From contig PLLA01000080.1 in the NCBI GenBank assembly GCA_003140835.1, forward strand, positions 29,960 through 93,959: a stretch of DNA of 64,000 bases, given 5' to 3'. Under the pieces are notes generated by a model. That model was not told where the DNA came from and searched no databases. It worked only from the letters and a program-made list of their open reading frames with translations. Shown one piece after another: positions 36,981-46,061 of the stretch. The first letter of the stretch is position 1. The number at the start of each line of letters is the position of its first letter. The position numbers and the translations under genes were made by a program. The DNA comes from Candidatus Tumulicola scandinaviensis. GTDB taxonomy: Bacteria; Vulcanimicrobiota; Vulcanimicrobiia; Vulcanimicrobiales; Vulcanimicrobiaceae.

Positions 36981-37976
36981 TCATTCGACGCGAACCTTAC
37001 CCGCCATGCGCCGCCACACGTACGATCCGTAGACGAGCACGGCAATGCTGCCGCCCACCGTCACCGTCAACGCAACCGTCAGCGCCGTTTGCGACGGCAC
37101 CGCATCGAGGATCGAAATGCCGGCACCGCGTCCGGCAGGAAAGGCCGGAAGCAGGTACGGATAGAGCGTCCCGGCGGCCTCCAGGAGCAGCGATGCAACG
37201 AACGCCGACGACGCGGCAAACGCCCGCGCGGCAAGGCCGCGTTGCAACGACCACCGCACCGCGAAGAGCGAACCGAGTGAAACGATCGGCACGGCGTAGA
37301 GCCACCCGGCCGCGGGGACGCCGCGCACCGCGAACGTCGCCGCGCTGGCGGCGAGATAGAGTGCGAGTGCCGCCCACCATATCCCACCGAGCAGGCGCGC
37401 GGCCCGCACCGCCGGCTCGCCGTCGATTCGCACCATAGCGAACGCGGCGCCGTGCTGGGCCAGCGTCACCAGCGCAAAAAGCCCCACCAGCAGCGCGTAG
37501 GGATTGAGCAGGAACGCGAACGTGCCGGCGAAGTAGCCGTTGGCGTCGAGCGGCACGCCGCGCAACAGATTACCCAGCGCGACGCCGAACAGTACGATTA
37601 ATAGCGTGCTCGATAGCCAAAACGCAACGTCCCAAAACTGGCGCCACAGGTCCGACACGAAATGGTCGCGCAGCTCCATGGCGATGCCGCGGAACATGAG
37701 CATCCAAAGCACCACCATGAACGGCAGATAGAACCCCGAGAACGACGAGGCGTAGGCGGATGGAAACAGCGCAAAGAGCGCGCCGCCGGCGGCGATCAGC
37801 CACACCTCGTTGCCGTTCCAAAACGGGCCGATGCTCGCCATCGTCGCGGCGCGTTCGCGGCCGGTGCGCGCGATCAAGGGCGAAATCGAGGCGATACCGA
37901 GGTCGTAGCCATCGAGCAGCACGTACGCGGTCAGCATGAACGCAATCGTCGCGAAGGCGATCGAGGCGAGGATCAT
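36981..37976 (-). CDS. cydB: Cytochrome bd quinol oxidase subunit II
   Basis: 331 residues, eight to nine membrane helices. YVLLDGYDLGIASISPLIAR and GPFWNGNEVWLIAAGGALFALFP are standard CydB signatures. Its ATG overlaps the cydA stop as ATGA. Cytochrome bd is a high-affinity terminal oxidase. No cydX or cydDC is visible; the next gene is purP2. Confidence 0.95.
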   Translation of the reverse strand: MILASIAFATIAFMLTAYVLLDGYDLGIASISPLIARTGRERAATMASIGPFWNGNEVWLIAAGGALFALFPSAYASSFSGFYLPFMVVLWMLMFRGIAMELRDHFVSDLWRQFWDVAFWLSSTLLIVLFGVALGNLLRGVPLDANGYFAGTFAFLLNPYALLVGLFALVTLAQHGAAFAMVRIDGEPAVRAARLLGGIWWAALALYLAASAATFAVRGVPAAGWLYAVPIVSLGSLFAVRWSLQRGLAARAFAASSAFVASLLLEAAGTLYPYLLPAFPAGRGAGISILDAVPSQTALTVALTVTVGGSIAVLVYGSYVWRRMAGKVRVE

Positions 37977-39301
37977 GCGTCGGTCGCCTGCGAGGGCCCA
38001 AGTCCGATCTCGCGCAGCACCAGCAGAATGAAGAGCACGCCAAGCAAGAAGTACATGCCTGCGAAGCCGATGGCGGTGAAGACCACTTCACCGCTGTTGA
38101 CGCTCGGCGAGCCGGCGTGCGCGGTGCGCATGATTCCGTAAACGATCCACGGCTGGCGTCCGACTTCGGTCACCATCCACCCCGCTTCGTTGGCGATGTA
38201 CGGAAACGGCATGAGCAACATGAGCAGCCACAATATCCAGCGAGCCGTGTAGAGCCGGCGAAGCAGCAGCGCGGCCAGCGCGATGCCGCCGATAGCGCCG
38301 AAGATGGTGCCAAGCCCGACCATGACGTGATACGCGTAGTACGTCAGTTCCACCGGCGGCCATTCCTCGCGCGCGTAGGCGCTCAACCCTTTCACGCCCG
38401 CGTTGGTATTGCCGTACGCGAGGTAGCTGAGAAATCCCGGAACGTAAATCGGATCGACGAGCGTGCCGGTCACCGTGTCGGGCATCCCGATAATGGCCAG
38501 CGGCGCACCGTTCGTCGACTTGAAGAGGCCTTCCATCGCGGCTAGTTTCACCGGTTGATAGGCCGTAACGTCGTTGGCGTTGCCGTCGCCGGTGGGGAAT
38601 GCGGCGATGGCCGCAAAAATAAAGCCGGCGATCGTCCCGGCGCGCACGAAGCGCCGAGCGAGCGCCTCTTCTCGCTTCGCCAGCAAGTAGTACGCGCCGC
38701 ACCCCGCGACGATGAACGCACCGGCCACCAGTGCGCCGGTCAGCACGTGCGCGAACTGCCACCACGCCCAGGTCGAGAGTAATAGCACGCCGATGCTTTG
38801 CAGTTCGATTTTTCCGTTTCGTCCGAGCGCGTAACCCACCGGGTGCTGCATCCAGGCGTTGGCGGCGACCACGAAATACGCCGAAAGCCAGGAACCCAAA
38901 CACACGAATATTGCCGACCAGGCGACGAACGGCGACGGCCGCCTATCCCGGCTGCCGTACAGCAGGACGCCGAGGAAAATCGACTCGAGGAAGAACGCGA
39001 AGACGCCTTCCATGGCGAGCGGCTGGCCGATGACGCTCCCGCTGGTACGTGAAAACTCGGCCCAGTTCGTCCCGAACTGGAACTCCATCGGGATTCCGGT
39101 CACGACGCCGGCGGCGAAGTTGATCGAGAAGATTTTCGTCCAAAAGCGCGCCGCGCGGGCCGCGTCGGCGTCGTCGGTGTGGGCGGCCTTCCACGTGTAA
39201 TACGCGACGAAAGGCGCTAGCCCCATCGTGCCGATCGGAAACAGATAGTGGAACATGACGGTGAAGGCAAACTGCAGCCGGTCGGCCATCACCGCGTCCA
39301 C
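37973..39301 (-). CDS. cydA: Cytochrome bd quinol oxidase subunit I
   Basis: 442 residues, nine membrane helices. FTVMFHYLFPIGTMG carries the distal heme His, MEFQFGTNWAEFS and FFLESIFLGVLLYG follow, and GRQPWIVYG is near the C-terminus. The short length indicates a CydA with a short Q-loop. The start is GTG at 39301 with GAAGGTGG upstream. It oxidises quinol and reduces O2 with CydB. It is embedded between two PurP genes. Confidence 0.95.
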   Translation of the reverse strand: MDAVMADRLQFAFTVMFHYLFPIGTMGLAPFVAYYTWKAAHTDDADAARAARFWTKIFSINFAAGVVTGIPMEFQFGTNWAEFSRTSGSVIGQPLAMEGVFAFFLESIFLGVLLYGSRDRRPSPFVAWSAIFVCLGSWLSAYFVVAANAWMQHPVGYALGRNGKIELQSIGVLLLSTWAWWQFAHVLTGALVAGAFIVAGCGAYYLLAKREEALARRFVRAGTIAGFIFAAIAAFPTGDGNANDVTAYQPVKLAAMEGLFKSTNGAPLAIIGMPDTVTGTLVDPIYVPGFLSYLAYGNTNAGVKGLSAYAREEWPPVELTYYAYHVMVGLGTIFGAIGGIALAALLLRRLYTARWILWLLMLLMPFPYIANEAGWMVTEVGRQPWIVYGIMRTAHAGSPSVNSGEVVFTAIGFAGMYFLLGVLFILLVLREIGLGPSQATDA

Positions 39302-39314
39302 TAGTTAACCACCT

Positions 39315-40439
39315 TCACGTTTGGCCGTTGAGGATTTTGCGGGCTTGCGGACTGTCTTGATATTCCACCGTGAGAATGGCCCGCAAATGCGTGGCGGCGC
39401 CGCGCGAATCTTTGTCGGTCATGCGCTGCAAAGTGGTGTAGCACCAATACAACAGCATCGGCAAATCGCGATCGCGCGGGTAGACCTTGTGCATGTCGTC
39501 GATCGATTCGGCAACCAGGAGGGTTTCGGCGCTCTCGAGATTGCCGTAGTTATAGTCGAGCATGTAGTTGATGTGCTTGAGCTGATTTTCGATTCCGAGA
39601 ATCGACATGCCCATGCGTCCGAAGTACTCGTCGGCGGGCGCGAGCGTCGTCATATATGCGTCGTGCGGCAACGCGGTTACCGTCGCTATCACCCGAATCG
39701 GATCGACCGCCTTCATTCGCCGGACGATCGTGGCCGCGTTCTGCACGTCGGCTTGCGTAAATCCGCCGCGGCCCACGGCAGCCGAATCGGCGGCCGCGAT
39801 GAAATCGTTTCCCCACGTGGTCGGCAGATGCGCGATCGGAAAGTCCGGCGCGGCGGCGCGCTGGAGCACGAGCGTTCGCCAAGCCGGATCGTGGGTCAAC
39901 ACCCACCCGCGCCAGTCGGCCTCGACCTGCGTCAGCATCGCATCGACGTCGCGCGGATACGTCTGCAGATTCGCGGTGGCGTCGGCATCGGCCAACCGGG
40001 CCAGGTTTTCCGGATCGTCTTCAGAGTTGACGCGCTGCAGCATGCCGGCGGCCTGGCCGATCAAGGTCGTATCTTGCGAATGTTTCGAGATCCAGTCGCT
40101 CGCTTCGCGCACCCACCACACCGCGGCGTCGTGGTTGGTCAGCGGATTGTAGTGCAGGCCGGTGCCGATTTGCACGGTGAGCGTCGCCAACTCGCCGTAT
40201 GCCGGGTCGCCCGGATACTGCAGCGAGTACGCTCGCCCGGCATTGAAGATCGTCGAGAGATAATACTCTTGCGAGCGATAGTTCCAGCCGCTGGAACTAC
40301 CTTTCGCATAGGCATCCTTCATTTGCTGGTACAGTACCGCCGGATCGGCCACCAGGGTGGCCTTGGCGGCGATCGGAAGTACGAACGCGGTCGCGAGTGC
40401 CGCTACGAGAACGAAACCCTTACAGAATGCTCGAGTCAT
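39315..40439 (-). CDS. Secreted protein of unknown function
   Basis: 374 residues with a signal peptide (FVLVAALATAFVLPIAAKA). The rest is mostly helical, with repeated Tyr/Trp-rich motifs such as WNYRSQEYYLSTIFNAGRAYSLQ, and could be a TPR-like array. Its ATG lies inside the 3' end of purP1 (20-bp overlap), so it is translated with it. No link to purines is evident and no family was recognised. Confidence 0.7.
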   Translation of the reverse strand: MTRAFCKGFVLVAALATAFVLPIAAKATLVADPAVLYQQMKDAYAKGSSSGWNYRSQEYYLSTIFNAGRAYSLQYPGDPAYGELATLTVQIGTGLHYNPLTNHDAAVWWVREASDWISKHSQDTTLIGQAAGMLQRVNSEDDPENLARLADADATANLQTYPRDVDAMLTQVEADWRGWVLTHDPAWRTLVLQRAAAPDFPIAHLPTTWGNDFIAAADSAAVGRGGFTQADVQNAATIVRRMKAVDPIRVIATVTALPHDAYMTTLAPADEYFGRMGMSILGIENQLKHINYMLDYNYGNLESAETLLVAESIDDMHKVYPRDRDLPMLLYWCYTTLQRMTDKDSRGAATHLRAILTVEYQDSPQARKILNGQT

Positions 40440-41442
40440 CTAATACTAAGCGAAGGTTGTTCGTAAGGAGTGCATTCTTGAGCTCGCGAGCAATCCGGCG
40501 ACCGGTCGACATCGGCTCGGAGTAGTTCAAGTACGAGTACGGCGACCCGTCGATGAACAGATTGGTACCGGCAACGATGCGCGCCGAAATTTCCATGACG
40601 TAGAACTGAATGTCGGGCGTAATGATCGTTTCGATGCAGAACGCTCCAAACAGACCTTTCGGCCCGCAAATCTCTTTGCTGATCCGCACCACGTCGTCGC
40701 CCATCCGCAGCGCCTCGGCCAGCATCGACTCGCGCAACGACACCGGCTGGTTGCCGACGACGACATACGAGGGGCTCACGTCCATGCTGCCCTGCGCGGC
40801 CGCCGGAATGCGGCCGAGCGAGTCGACGTTCGTTTCGTACCGGCGGTCCATCGACATGATCTCGAGCTTGTCTTCCAGAGGCGAATAAAAGTAGTGAATG
40901 TAGAGCGGAACGCCAATAATATACTCCTGGATAATGTGCTCTTCCTTAAGATGAGCGGCCCGGACCTCGAAGTCGTTGGCGTCTTGAATAAACATGTAGC
41001 CCTTGCCGCCGGCCGCACCGTACAGCTTCACGATGACGGGCCGATCGATTTCGGCGCCGCTCTTGAACTGGCGAGGAAGCGTCAAGCCGGCTCGCGACAG
41101 CCACTGCCGCTGAAGTTCCCGGCTGGCTTCCCAATCGAGGACCGCCTTGTTGCCGAAGTACGGGATTCGCATCTTCTTCTGCTCGCCGAGCGATAGGTAC
41201 GCAACGAACGAACCGTGCGGGACGATGATGACCTTGCGGCTGGCAAGCTCATCGACCAGCCCCATGAACTCCGAATAACTACCGAGTGCGATGACTTCGT
41301 CGACGAATCCGAACGAGCGATACAAGCGCTCGGTATCGCGATTGGAAATCGCCAGCGTTTTGAATCCTTCGTCGCGCGCACCTTTGAGAATTTGCAGCGC
41401 CGAATGCGAGCCGAGCGTTGCGATCGTATACGGCCGGTTCAC
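40420..41442 (-). CDS. purP: 5-formaminoimidazole-4-carboxamide ribonucleotide synthetase (archaeal-type)
   Basis: 340 residues. PurP uses ATP and formate to convert AICAR to FAICAR, replacing the folate-dependent half of PurH. TLGSHSALQILKGARDEGFKT is the PurP N-terminus; VIVKLYGAAGGKGYMFI is an intact ATP-grasp glycine loop, followed by HIIQEYIIGVPLYIHYFYSP, and VMEISARIVAGTN completes the catalytic region. Start GTG at 41442, three bases after the purS stop. The purL-purQ-purS-purP order supports a purine role. It is characteristic of archaea and unusual in bacteria. Confidence 0.85.
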   Translation of the reverse strand: MNRPYTIATLGSHSALQILKGARDEGFKTLAISNRDTERLYRSFGFVDEVIALGSYSEFMGLVDELASRKVIIVPHGSFVAYLSLGEQKKMRIPYFGNKAVLDWEASRELQRQWLSRAGLTLPRQFKSGAEIDRPVIVKLYGAAGGKGYMFIQDANDFEVRAAHLKEEHIIQEYIIGVPLYIHYFYSPLEDKLEIMSMDRRYETNVDSLGRIPAAAQGSMDVSPSYVVVGNQPVSLRESMLAEALRMGDDVVRISKEICGPKGLFGAFCIETIITPDIQFYVMEISARIVAGTNLFIDGSPYSYLNYSEPMSTGRRIARELKNALLTNNLRLVLDDSSIL

Positions 41443-41445
41443 ATT

Positions 41446-41898
41446 TTACTCACTTTCATAACGCGCTTTCTCGATGGCGGGATTGCAGAGTAAGCCTTCG
41501 ACGGCACGCGCGAGCGTGTCGCCGGAGGCGGGAGCACCGGCCGGACCGTACAGCCGCCAGCCGACCGAGCGACTTGCCCGGCTAACGCCGGCGATAGTGG
41601 CGCCGCCGAGATGCTCGCGTACTTCGTCGTGCTCGCCGGCCTCGTCGATCCAGATTTCGCCCACGCGCGGCGCGTGCCCGTCGAGCACGCGCAGCCGGTG
41701 TTTGTTGGGATTGAAAATCGCCGCGTTGGCTTCGACGCGCGCGGCCAGCGTCGCCGGATCGCCGGCATCGTCGAGATGCCAGATTTCGCTACGCTCGACG
41801 CGATCGACGTCGAGATCCATCCGCTGCAATGCCGTCAACGCAGTGTAGGCTTCGTTATCGGGGATCTTCAACTCGATCGCCACGGTGCGTTCGGTCAT
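41446..41898 (-). CDS. purS: PurS-like FGAM synthase subunit, apparently duplicated
   Basis: 150 residues against about 80-90 for ordinary PurS, the small subunit that bridges PurQ and PurL. Residues 1-75 start with TVAIELKIPDNEAYTALTALQ and end with ANAAIFNPNKHRLRV; residues 76-150 end with VEGLLCNPAIEKARY. Both ends resemble the PurS C-terminal LLANPVIE pattern, suggesting two fused PurS-type halves. The ATG overlaps the purQ stop in ATGA. Assignment rests on position and weak motifs. Confidence 0.7.
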   Translation of the reverse strand: MTERTVAIELKIPDNEAYTALTALQRMDLDVDRVERSEIWHLDDAGDPATLAARVEANAAIFNPNKHRLRVLDGHAPRVGEIWIDEAGEHDEVREHLGGATIAGVSRASRSVGWRLYGPAGAPASGDTLARAVEGLLCNPAIEKARYESE

Positions 41899-42665
41899 CG
41901 GCCGTTCACCGCGTCGACGAAACTGCGGAACAGCGCCGCACCGCCCGACGGCGCCAGCACGTCGTTCCCTTCTTGCCGGTCGAGATGATTGAAGTTCCAT
42001 CCATCGCGTTCGGGATGCGGCATGATGGCCAGCACGTTGCCTTCGCGATTCACCAGCCCGGCACAACCAAGCGCCGATCCGTTGGGAACGGCCGCCGCGT
42101 CGATGCGCCCGTCGCGGTGCGCGTACACGAACGCGAGGTGATCGCCGGCGACGATCTCTTGCAGGCGTTCGGGGCTCGCCGCCAGGCGGCCCTCACCGTG
42201 AGCGGCGTACGCCGGGATCGCTGCGTCGTTCGGCAGCGCGGCGGTAATCGCGCAGCGCGACGGATCAATCGCCAGCTTCATATACACGTGCCGGCACACG
42301 AAATGTGGAACCGGTCCGTTGTCGGTGAACGCCGCGGTCGGGCGGCGCACCGGGCCGGTCCCAGGAACAAGTCCGGCTTCCAGGAGAATTTGCGCGCCGT
42401 TGCAGATGCCGAAGACCAGCTTGCCGGATATCGCTCCGGCAATCACGTCGTCCATCATCCGATCGTGCGCCGAAACCGCGCCGGCGCGTATCCGGTCCTC
42501 GTAAGCGAAGCCGCCTGGTAAGACGTACGCGTCGTAATCCGTCAGCCGTTGCGCCCGCGACCAGTGCACGAGTTCCGCCTCGCCACCGCAGTCGCGCAAC
42601 AGCCGAAGCGTCTCGTCCTCCGAGTTCGTCCCGGGAAACACCAGCACCGCAATGCGCCGCTTCAC
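41895..42665 (-). CDS. purQ: FGAM synthase glutaminase subunit
   Basis: 256 residues. VLVFPGTNSEDET at the N-terminus, LPGGFAYEDRIRAGA, FGICNGAQILLEAG (nucleophile Cys) and IMPHPERDGWNF (His, Glu) define PurQ, which supplies ammonia to PurL. The GTG start at 42665 overlaps the purL stop as GTGA. Slightly longer than B. subtilis PurQ, with an insert around residues 115-135. Confidence 0.95.
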   Translation of the reverse strand: MKRRIAVLVFPGTNSEDETLRLLRDCGGEAELVHWSRAQRLTDYDAYVLPGGFAYEDRIRAGAVSAHDRMMDDVIAGAISGKLVFGICNGAQILLEAGLVPGTGPVRRPTAAFTDNGPVPHFVCRHVYMKLAIDPSRCAITAALPNDAAIPAYAAHGEGRLAASPERLQEIVAGDHLAFVYAHRDGRIDAAAVPNGSALGCAGLVNREGNVLAIMPHPERDGWNFNHLDRQEGNDVLAPSGGAALFRSFVDAVNGR

Positions 42666-44869
42666 GGATAAATCTCGGTCAGCGGCTTCGACCACACATC
42701 GTAGAGGGCCGCGACGTCGAAACTCGTTCCGTTGACGACCAGGCGCGGTTCGCCGATGGTCGTTCCAACCTTCAGGCTTCCGGAGACGTCGACGAGGCCT
42801 TCGTCGCTGACTTCGCACAAGAAACCGCCGGCTTCGCACAACGGATTGCCGAAATCCAGCTCGGCGCCGAGCCGGCGGCCGGCGTTGCGCGCATCGAATG
42901 CCAGCCGGGCGAGCGCGGTCAGCATTCCGCCGTCCGAAATGGCGCGGCACGACAACATCACGCCGGCGGAGATCGCGGTTTCGACGATCGCGATCGCGGC
43001 ACGTTCAGAGTCGTACGAGATTTCCGGCAGCGGACCGTCGATGCCGAGGACTTCGGCCAGCACCGAGCCGCCGACGGCCAACTCGCGGCTACCGACCCAC
43101 AACAACGCCGAACCGGCGCGCTTGAGCCCCGGCGTAACGACGCGCGACACGTCGCGGAAGCCGCCGACGCACGCCACGATGGCCGACGGCGGGATTGCCG
43201 CCCCGGACTTCGACTCGTTGTAGAGGCTGACGTTGCCGGAAACAAACGCGAGCCCGAGTTCGCGCGCCGCATGTCCCAATCCATCGATCGCCGCTATCAG
43301 TTCGCCGTAGCGCTCGGGCTTGTGCGGATTGCCGAAGTTCAGACAGTCTGTCAATCCCAGCGGCCGCGCACCGGTTGCGATCGCGCGGCGAACCGCCTCC
43401 AGCACCGCCAGTTCGGCAGCCGCGCGTGCGTCGATGCGGCCATAGCGCGGATTGCCGGCAACGCTCAGCGCGACGCCGAGCGTCGAACCCGGTACCGGCG
43501 CCAGCACGCCCGCATCGGCTGCGCCACGCGGCAGGACCGTCGTGCCACGGACCGCCCAGTCGTATCGCCGGTACAGCGGCTCGCGCGAGCAAACGTCCCG
43601 ATGCGCGAGGATTTTCGGAAAGACGTCTTCCACGTCGACCGCCGGCAGTTCGCGATGTCCGGGATCGTGGCGAATCGCTTCGACGTACGACAGTTCGTCG
43701 TCGATGCGGCCGGTGAGAAACTCGATGTCGACGTCCATCACGATCGCGCCGCGATGGCGCAGCACGTAGCGCTTCTCCTGCGTCACGCGGCCGACGACCG
43801 TTGCGCGCGCGTTGTACGCAACATGCGGCAACGTAAACTCGTCGTTGTAGATGCCCACGACGCTGGCGGTCAACTCGGGAGGCAACACCCACAGCAGCCG
43901 TTCTTGCGTCTCGCCGACGGCGATAACTTCGGGCGGCAGCCCATCGACGGCCACGTTGACGTCGTCGAGATTGAGATCGGCGCCGTAGCCGCCGCCGGCC
44001 ACGATCTCCGCCGAGCAGCCCATGATACCGCCGGCGCCGAGGTCTTTGAACCCCGCCACGACCCCGCGCTCGCGCAGCATCGCGAACACCCGGTAGCTCG
44101 CGCGCATCAGGACGTTTTCGAGAAACGGATCGGGGACTTGGACCGCGCCCTTGTTGGATTCTGCGTCGCTCGAGTCGAGCGTGACCGACGAGAACGAGGC
44201 CCCGCCGAATCCGCTCGGATCGGTAGCTTTGCCCACCAGCACGATGTCCCACCCATCGGCTCCCGGCGGCGCGTGGGAATGAACGATCTCGGACTCTTTG
44301 ACGATGCCGAGCGCGACGACGTTGACCAAACAATTGTCGTCGAAGCCTTCGTCGAAGTACGCATCGCCGGCGAGATTCGGCACGCCGATGGCGTTGCCGT
44401 ACGCGCCGATTCCGTCGACGGCGCTGCGAGCTACGTAGCGCGCGTGCGAATGCGGCCTTTCGACGCGTCCGAACCGCAGCGGATCGGCAACGGCAATCAC
44501 CTGCGCGCCCATGCACAGGACGTCGCGAACGATTCCGCCGATGCCGGTCGCCGCGCCCTCGAACGGCACCACTTGCGAAGGGTGGTTATGCGACTCGTGC
44601 GCCACGACCACGCCGTAGCGTTCGCCGTCGTGCTCCCCGAGATGCAGAATTCCCGAGTCTTCGCCGGGGCCGAGCACCACGTTCGCGCCGCTAACCGGAA
44701 GCTTCTTGAGATGCCGGCGGCTCGATTTATAGCTGCAATGTTCGCTCCATTGCGCATCGAACGCGTGCAGCTCCACGGTCGAGGGTTCGCGCCTTAAGTG
44801 CTGCGCGATCGCGCGCAGTTCGTCGTCCGACAGGGCGACGTTGGGTCGCGATGCGGGGGGATTAACCAA
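42662..44869 (-). CDS. purL: FGAM synthase large subunit (small type)
   Basis: 735 residues, the B. subtilis-type PurL that needs PurQ and PurS. WSEHCSYKSSR, VAHESHNHPSQV, KDLGAGGIMGCSAE and LTDCLNFGNPHKPE are diagnostic. The start is TTG at 44869, supported by AGGGG upstream, overlapping the end of the purC-purE gene by 8 bp. It converts FGAR to FGAM. Confidence 0.96.
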   Translation of the reverse strand: MVNPPASRPNVALSDDELRAIAQHLRREPSTVELHAFDAQWSEHCSYKSSRRHLKKLPVSGANVVLGPGEDSGILHLGEHDGERYGVVVAHESHNHPSQVVPFEGAATGIGGIVRDVLCMGAQVIAVADPLRFGRVERPHSHARYVARSAVDGIGAYGNAIGVPNLAGDAYFDEGFDDNCLVNVVALGIVKESEIVHSHAPPGADGWDIVLVGKATDPSGFGGASFSSVTLDSSDAESNKGAVQVPDPFLENVLMRASYRVFAMLRERGVVAGFKDLGAGGIMGCSAEIVAGGGYGADLNLDDVNVAVDGLPPEVIAVGETQERLLWVLPPELTASVVGIYNDEFTLPHVAYNARATVVGRVTQEKRYVLRHRGAIVMDVDIEFLTGRIDDELSYVEAIRHDPGHRELPAVDVEDVFPKILAHRDVCSREPLYRRYDWAVRGTTVLPRGAADAGVLAPVPGSTLGVALSVAGNPRYGRIDARAAAELAVLEAVRRAIATGARPLGLTDCLNFGNPHKPERYGELIAAIDGLGHAARELGLAFVSGNVSLYNESKSGAAIPPSAIVACVGGFRDVSRVVTPGLKRAGSALLWVGSRELAVGGSVLAEVLGIDGPLPEISYDSERAAIAIVETAISAGVMLSCRAISDGGMLTALARLAFDARNAGRRLGAELDFGNPLCEAGGFLCEVSDEGLVDVSGSLKVGTTIGEPRLVVNGTSFDVAALYDVWSKPLTEIYP

Positions 44870-46061
44870 TGACCGCCCCTTGCGGAATCTGCATTTGCTG
44901 CTGTAACGACGAGTCGGCGGCGATCACGCTCGAGCGCGCGTTGGCTTGCATCAGCAACGTTCGGCCGAACAGCACCGTGTCTTCGAGTCCGAACATCTTG
45001 GCGCACTGCATCGCCAGCTGCGACGGGTCCAGACGCCCGTCGAGCACCGGCGACGAAGACGACGCATCCAGCATCGTCCGTAAGACATCTCCGTCGCCAA
45101 CCGCCACGAACGCGAGCCGCGCGAACGTCGTCTCGATTTGCTGGACGAGTTGCAGCACGTAACCTGGCGTGGTCGCCGGGTTCGCAACGTGACGCACCGT
45201 CGGCAAGCCGAGCTGACCGAGCGCCGCGGCGATTTCGTTAACCCGCTCGATGGCGGCGGCCGAGTCGGCGATGACCGCCACCATGCCGGGGCGCATCACC
45301 GGAAATGAGCCGACCAGTTCGGCAACGCGTTCGTAGGCACGCTTGACGTTCGCGAGCGCCTCGTCGTCGACGGATTCGAGGTTGCGGTACATTTGTTTGT
45401 CGAGCATGAGATCTTCGCGACCCTGCGGCCAGATGCGCCAGGAGTCGTTGTCGATCACGTCGGCGATGACGAGCTGTCCTTGGTTTTCACCGCTCGCCAG
45501 CCGCCCGAATTCAACCTTCAGATCGACCAGCATGATATCACGGCGGCGCCACGCGTGCGCGAGGATGTCGAAAACCAAACGCGCGAGCTCCGTCATGGTG
45601 GCCACTTCGTGCGGGGCCGCCAGGTTTTGCGCGATGATTTGGTCGGGCGCGATGAGCGGATCGTGATTGGCGTCGTCTTTTAAGAAGAACTCCACCACTC
45701 GCGGTACCAGCAGGGCGCCACGGGCCGCGGCCGGATTGCGCTTGACGAACGAGCCCGCAGCCACTCCACGGGTCACGACTTCCAGCGGAATCATGTTACA
45801 GCGGCGCACGACCATTTCGTTGTCGTCGTCGTCCTCGCCGCCGTTGAGATAGTGCGTCGGTAAGCCGCAAAGGTTGAGCAGACGGAACACGCGCGCGGTG
45901 GTCTGCGCCGCGAGCCGGCCCTTGCCCGCAATGACGTGACGGCGGGCGCCGTCGCCCGCCGAAATTTGATCGGTTTGCGCGACCACCAGTTGGGCCGGCT
46001 GTCCTGGGACCTCGTACAGCACTTTGGTCTTGCCGCGCGCGATCTCGATACCCTTATTCAT
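44862..46061 (-). CDS. purC: SAICAR synthetase fused to a degenerate PurE-like domain (PAICS-like)
   Basis: 399 residues. Residues ~1-255 are PurC: IARGKTKVLYEV, PLEVVTRGVAAGSF, MLVDLKVEFG and DNDSWRIWP. Residues ~260-385 look like PurE: MVAVIADSAAAIERVNEI, FVAVGDGDVL and QCAKMFGLEDTVLFGRTLL, the last resembling the class II (animal PAICS) C-terminus. The PurE SAHRTP/SAHKGP catalytic His is replaced by ANPATTP, and a central segment is short, so carboxylase activity is doubtful. ATG at 46061 overlaps purB by 8 bp. Confidence 0.88.
   Translation of the reverse strand: MNKGIEIARGKTKVLYEVPGQPAQLVVAQTDQISAGDGARRHVIAGKGRLAAQTTARVFRLLNLCGLPTHYLNGGEDDDDNEMVVRRCNMIPLEVVTRGVAAGSFVKRNPAAARGALLVPRVVEFFLKDDANHDPLIAPDQIIAQNLAAPHEVATMTELARLVFDILAHAWRRRDIMLVDLKVEFGRLASGENQGQLVIADVIDNDSWRIWPQGREDLMLDKQMYRNLESVDDEALANVKRAYERVAELVGSFPVMRPGMVAVIADSAAAIERVNEIAAALGQLGLPTVRHVANPATTPGYVLQLVQQIETTFARLAFVAVGDGDVLRTMLDASSSSPVLDGRLDPSQLAMQCAKMFGLEDTVLFGRTLLMQANARSSVIAADSSLQQQMQIPQGAVIG

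Noticed and set aside
43271..44797. 508-codon plus-strand open frame
   Set aside because: Antisense shadow of purL; Arg/His-rich with no domain.
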